A stretch of 64,000 nt of DNA. It comes from Catellatospora bangladeshensis. GTDB lineage: Bacteria > Actinomycetota > Actinomycetes > Mycobacteriales > Micromonosporaceae. This document shows positions 62,843-64,000 of the stretch, piece by piece. The stretch spans positions 1 to 64,000 of the forward strand of contig NZ_BONF01000017.1 of NCBI RefSeq assembly GCF_016862575.1. Direction: 5' to 3'. A program made the position numbers and the translations under genes. Numbering within the stretch: the first letter of the stretch is position 1; each line of letters opens with the position of its first letter. The notes under the pieces were generated by a model, which made no database searches, was not told where the DNA came from, and worked only from the letters and a program-made list of their open reading frames with translations.

Positions 62843-63262
62843 ATGAGCGACGATTCGTTCAGCCAACACCCGTACGTCGACGGCGTCCGTCCCGACCCGG
62901 CTGCGGCGCCGCTGGACGTCAGAGAACTGGTGGGTTTCGCAGGCAACAGCAGCAGGCCGGGCTACCAGCGGATCTACCTGACCTTGGCGCTCGACTACTA
63001 CGCCGAGTTCGCCACCGGTGATCTGCTGTATTCGACACAGGTGTCCGCGGACGCGTCGCCGTTTCCCGGCCACGAGGTGAACGCCGTCACCGTGCGACGC
63101 GACGCGCCCATCGATTACACCTGGACCAGCCACGGCCAGCGGACGACCGATTTCGACCTCGACGCCCGGCTGGAGGCGCTGCCCCGGGATCTGTTGGGGC
63201 CCTTCGAACCCCGCCGGACCGAACCCAGGTTCACCTGCCCGAGCCGTCTTTGCCCGCAGTGA
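62843..63262 (+). CDS. Possible lanthipeptide-type precursor or RiPP accessory protein with FDLD motif
   Basis: The product is 139 residues, ATG at 62843 behind GGGAAGG. Residues about 27-95 look like a small folded domain (VRELVGFAGNSSRPGYQRIY, then DYYAEFATGDLLYSTQ and VNAVTVRRDAPIDYTW) of no family I can name. The C-terminal third holds TDFDLDARLEALPRDLLG, where FDLD matches the leader box of class I/FxLD lanthipeptides, and ends RRTEPRFTCPSRLCPQ with Thr, Ser and two Cys suited to lanthionine rings. A LanC-like gene starts 17 bases after the stop. The precursor role is an inference. Confidence 0.5.
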   Translation: MSDDSFSQHPYVDGVRPDPAAAPLDVRELVGFAGNSSRPGYQRIYLTLALDYYAEFATGDLLYSTQVSADASPFPGHEVNAVTVRRDAPIDYTWTSHGQRTTDFDLDARLEALPRDLLGPFEPRRTEPRFTCPSRLCPQ

Positions 63263-63278
63263 GTCGTACGGCTCGCGC

Positions 63279-64000
63279 ATGACCGGCCCCTCGGTGACTT
63301 CGACCGCCCTCCGTCAGCCGGGTCCGCGGCCATGGCGGGCAGTCGCCACGGCGAGCCAGCGGGAACGAGCGCAGCGACTGGCATTGAGCATCGCGGGCAC
63401 GCTGCGCCGGCCGCCGGCCGCCGCGCCGACTAGGAAGTGGCTGCGCTCCTCGGTTGCCGAAGGCGACGCCGGAATGGCCCTGATGTGCGGCTACGTCGGC
63501 GCCTGCTCCGGTGACCCCGCCTGGTGGGCGCGGGCCCACCAGGCTCTGCAGAGTGCCGTGACGTTCGCCGCTCACGAAGGACCCGTGCCTTCCGGGTTGT
63601 TCGACGGCCTGGCAGGGCTCGGTTTCGTGGCGTCGTCGCTCGCCCGGGAAGGCAGGAGCTATCAGCGCCTGCTGGCATCGATCGACGACGCGCTGCACAC
63701 GTACCTCGGCCGGTTGCCGAGCGACGACGGCGCCGGACATCCGCGGTCCGACTTCGATGCCGAGGGCGGCCTTTCCGGCGTGGGCACGTACCTGCTGCAG
63801 CGAATCGACCAGCCGGGCGGCCGGGCCGCCGCGACCAGGGTGGCGCAGCTGCTGATCGGCGATGCTCTCGACCCTGCCACGCCACCACCGTGGGCGAAGG
63901 TCGGCGACGCGGTGCATGGATTCTTCCGCACCCGGTTCCCGCACGGTTTCGTCGATTGCGGGCTCGCCCACGGGGTGGCCGGACCGCTGGCGTTCCTGGC
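63279..64000 (+). CDS. LanC-like lanthionine cyclase, N-terminal part (cut by window end)
   Basis: The frame is open from ATG 63279 to the window end, 240 codons. It has a basic N-terminus (ASQRERAQRLALSIAGTLRR), then repeated inner-barrel motifs of the LanC family: GLFDGLAGLGFVASSLA, GGLSGVGTYLLQRID and, near the edge, DCGLAHGVAGPLAFL, the canonical GLAHGxxGP block. Zinc ligands lie beyond the cut. LanC enzymes add Cys thiols to dehydrated Ser/Thr to make lanthionine rings. The dehydratase would be expected further right, outside the window. Confidence 0.85.
   Translation, partial: MTGPSVTSTALRQPGPRPWRAVATASQRERAQRLALSIAGTLRRPPAAAPTRKWLRSSVAEGDAGMALMCGYVGACSGDPAWWARAHQALQSAVTFAAHEGPVPSGLFDGLAGLGFVASSLAREGRSYQRLLASIDDALHTYLGRLPSDDGAGHPRSDFDAEGGLSGVGTYLLQRIDQPGGRAAATRVAQLLIGDALDPATPPPWAKVGDAVHGFFRTRFPHGFVDCGLAHGVAGPLAFL

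Overview
The window is a 64 kb piece of a very GC-rich actinobacterial chromosome, dense with ATGA/GTGA-overlapping operons, GTG starts and strong GC hairpin terminators. The mix of tandem glycine-riboswitch gcv genes, secreted subtilases and glucanases, RHS proteins, orphan two-component systems and an FxLD/LanC-like locus suits a filamentous soil actinomycete; Micromonosporaceae is my guess (inference, no marker gene present). No tRNA, rRNA or CRISPR array was seen.

Layout. 1-0.7 kb: edge of an IS607-family element (tnpA and the first codons of tnpB). 1-4 kb: gcvT-gcvH-sdaA behind a tandem glycine riboswitch. 4-7.4 kb: a secreted protease with both an S8 subtilase and an S1 trypsin domain, the trypsin domain apparently nested in a beta-sandwich domain. 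7.4-9.1 kb: an HTH regulator and a CsbD-like gene that runs out of frame into an FG-GAP gene remnant. 9.2-17 kb: an M20 peptidase, a polar amino-acid ABC transporter, an RpiR regulator and two divergently transcribed secreted S51 (cyanophycinase-like) peptidases. These share a TGTAAT-N4-GTTACR motif and together look like a beta-aspartyl peptide or cyanophycin scavenging locus. 17-26 kb: a TetR gene with a palindromic operator, then permease, two DUF1989 proteins, urea/guanidine carboxylase and allophanate hydrolase, probably for guanidine or urea nitrogen assimilation.

26-36 kb: VOC protein, DUF2188 protein with a SigB-like promoter, universal stress protein, a decayed signal peptidase, a secreted polysaccharide-lyase-like protein with a chitin-binding module, a UvrA-like ABC protein, a cNMP-binding/thioredoxin-reductase-like fusion without the CxxC, and a membrane protein coupled to a 21-codon leader ORF. 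36-42 kb: a VTC-domain/DUF4956/CotH operon divergent from an OmpR/histidine-kinase pair, with 11-bp-phased CTAAGAA repeats between them. 42-50 kb: a 2,063-residue RHS protein with a hydrophobic C-terminal tip overlapped by a tiny membrane protein gene (possible toxin/immunity pair), next to an IS3-family relic.

50-57 kb: a six-gene, translationally coupled operon: GntR/UTRA regulator, 2[4Fe-4S] ferredoxin, a solute-binding lipoprotein with a NosL-like C-terminus, ABC permease, ABC ATPase, and an FrdA/AprA-like flavoprotein with C-terminal HEAT repeats. I know of no assigned function for this combination; it is the best candidate for an undescribed system here. 57-63 kb: a membrane protein/lipoprotein pair, a GH64 glucanase behind two GAGCGCTC palindromes, and a secreted repeat protein. 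62.8-64 kb: start of a probable lanthipeptide locus, with a small protein carrying an FDLD motif and a Thr/Ser/Cys C-terminus followed by a LanC-like cyclase cut by the window end.
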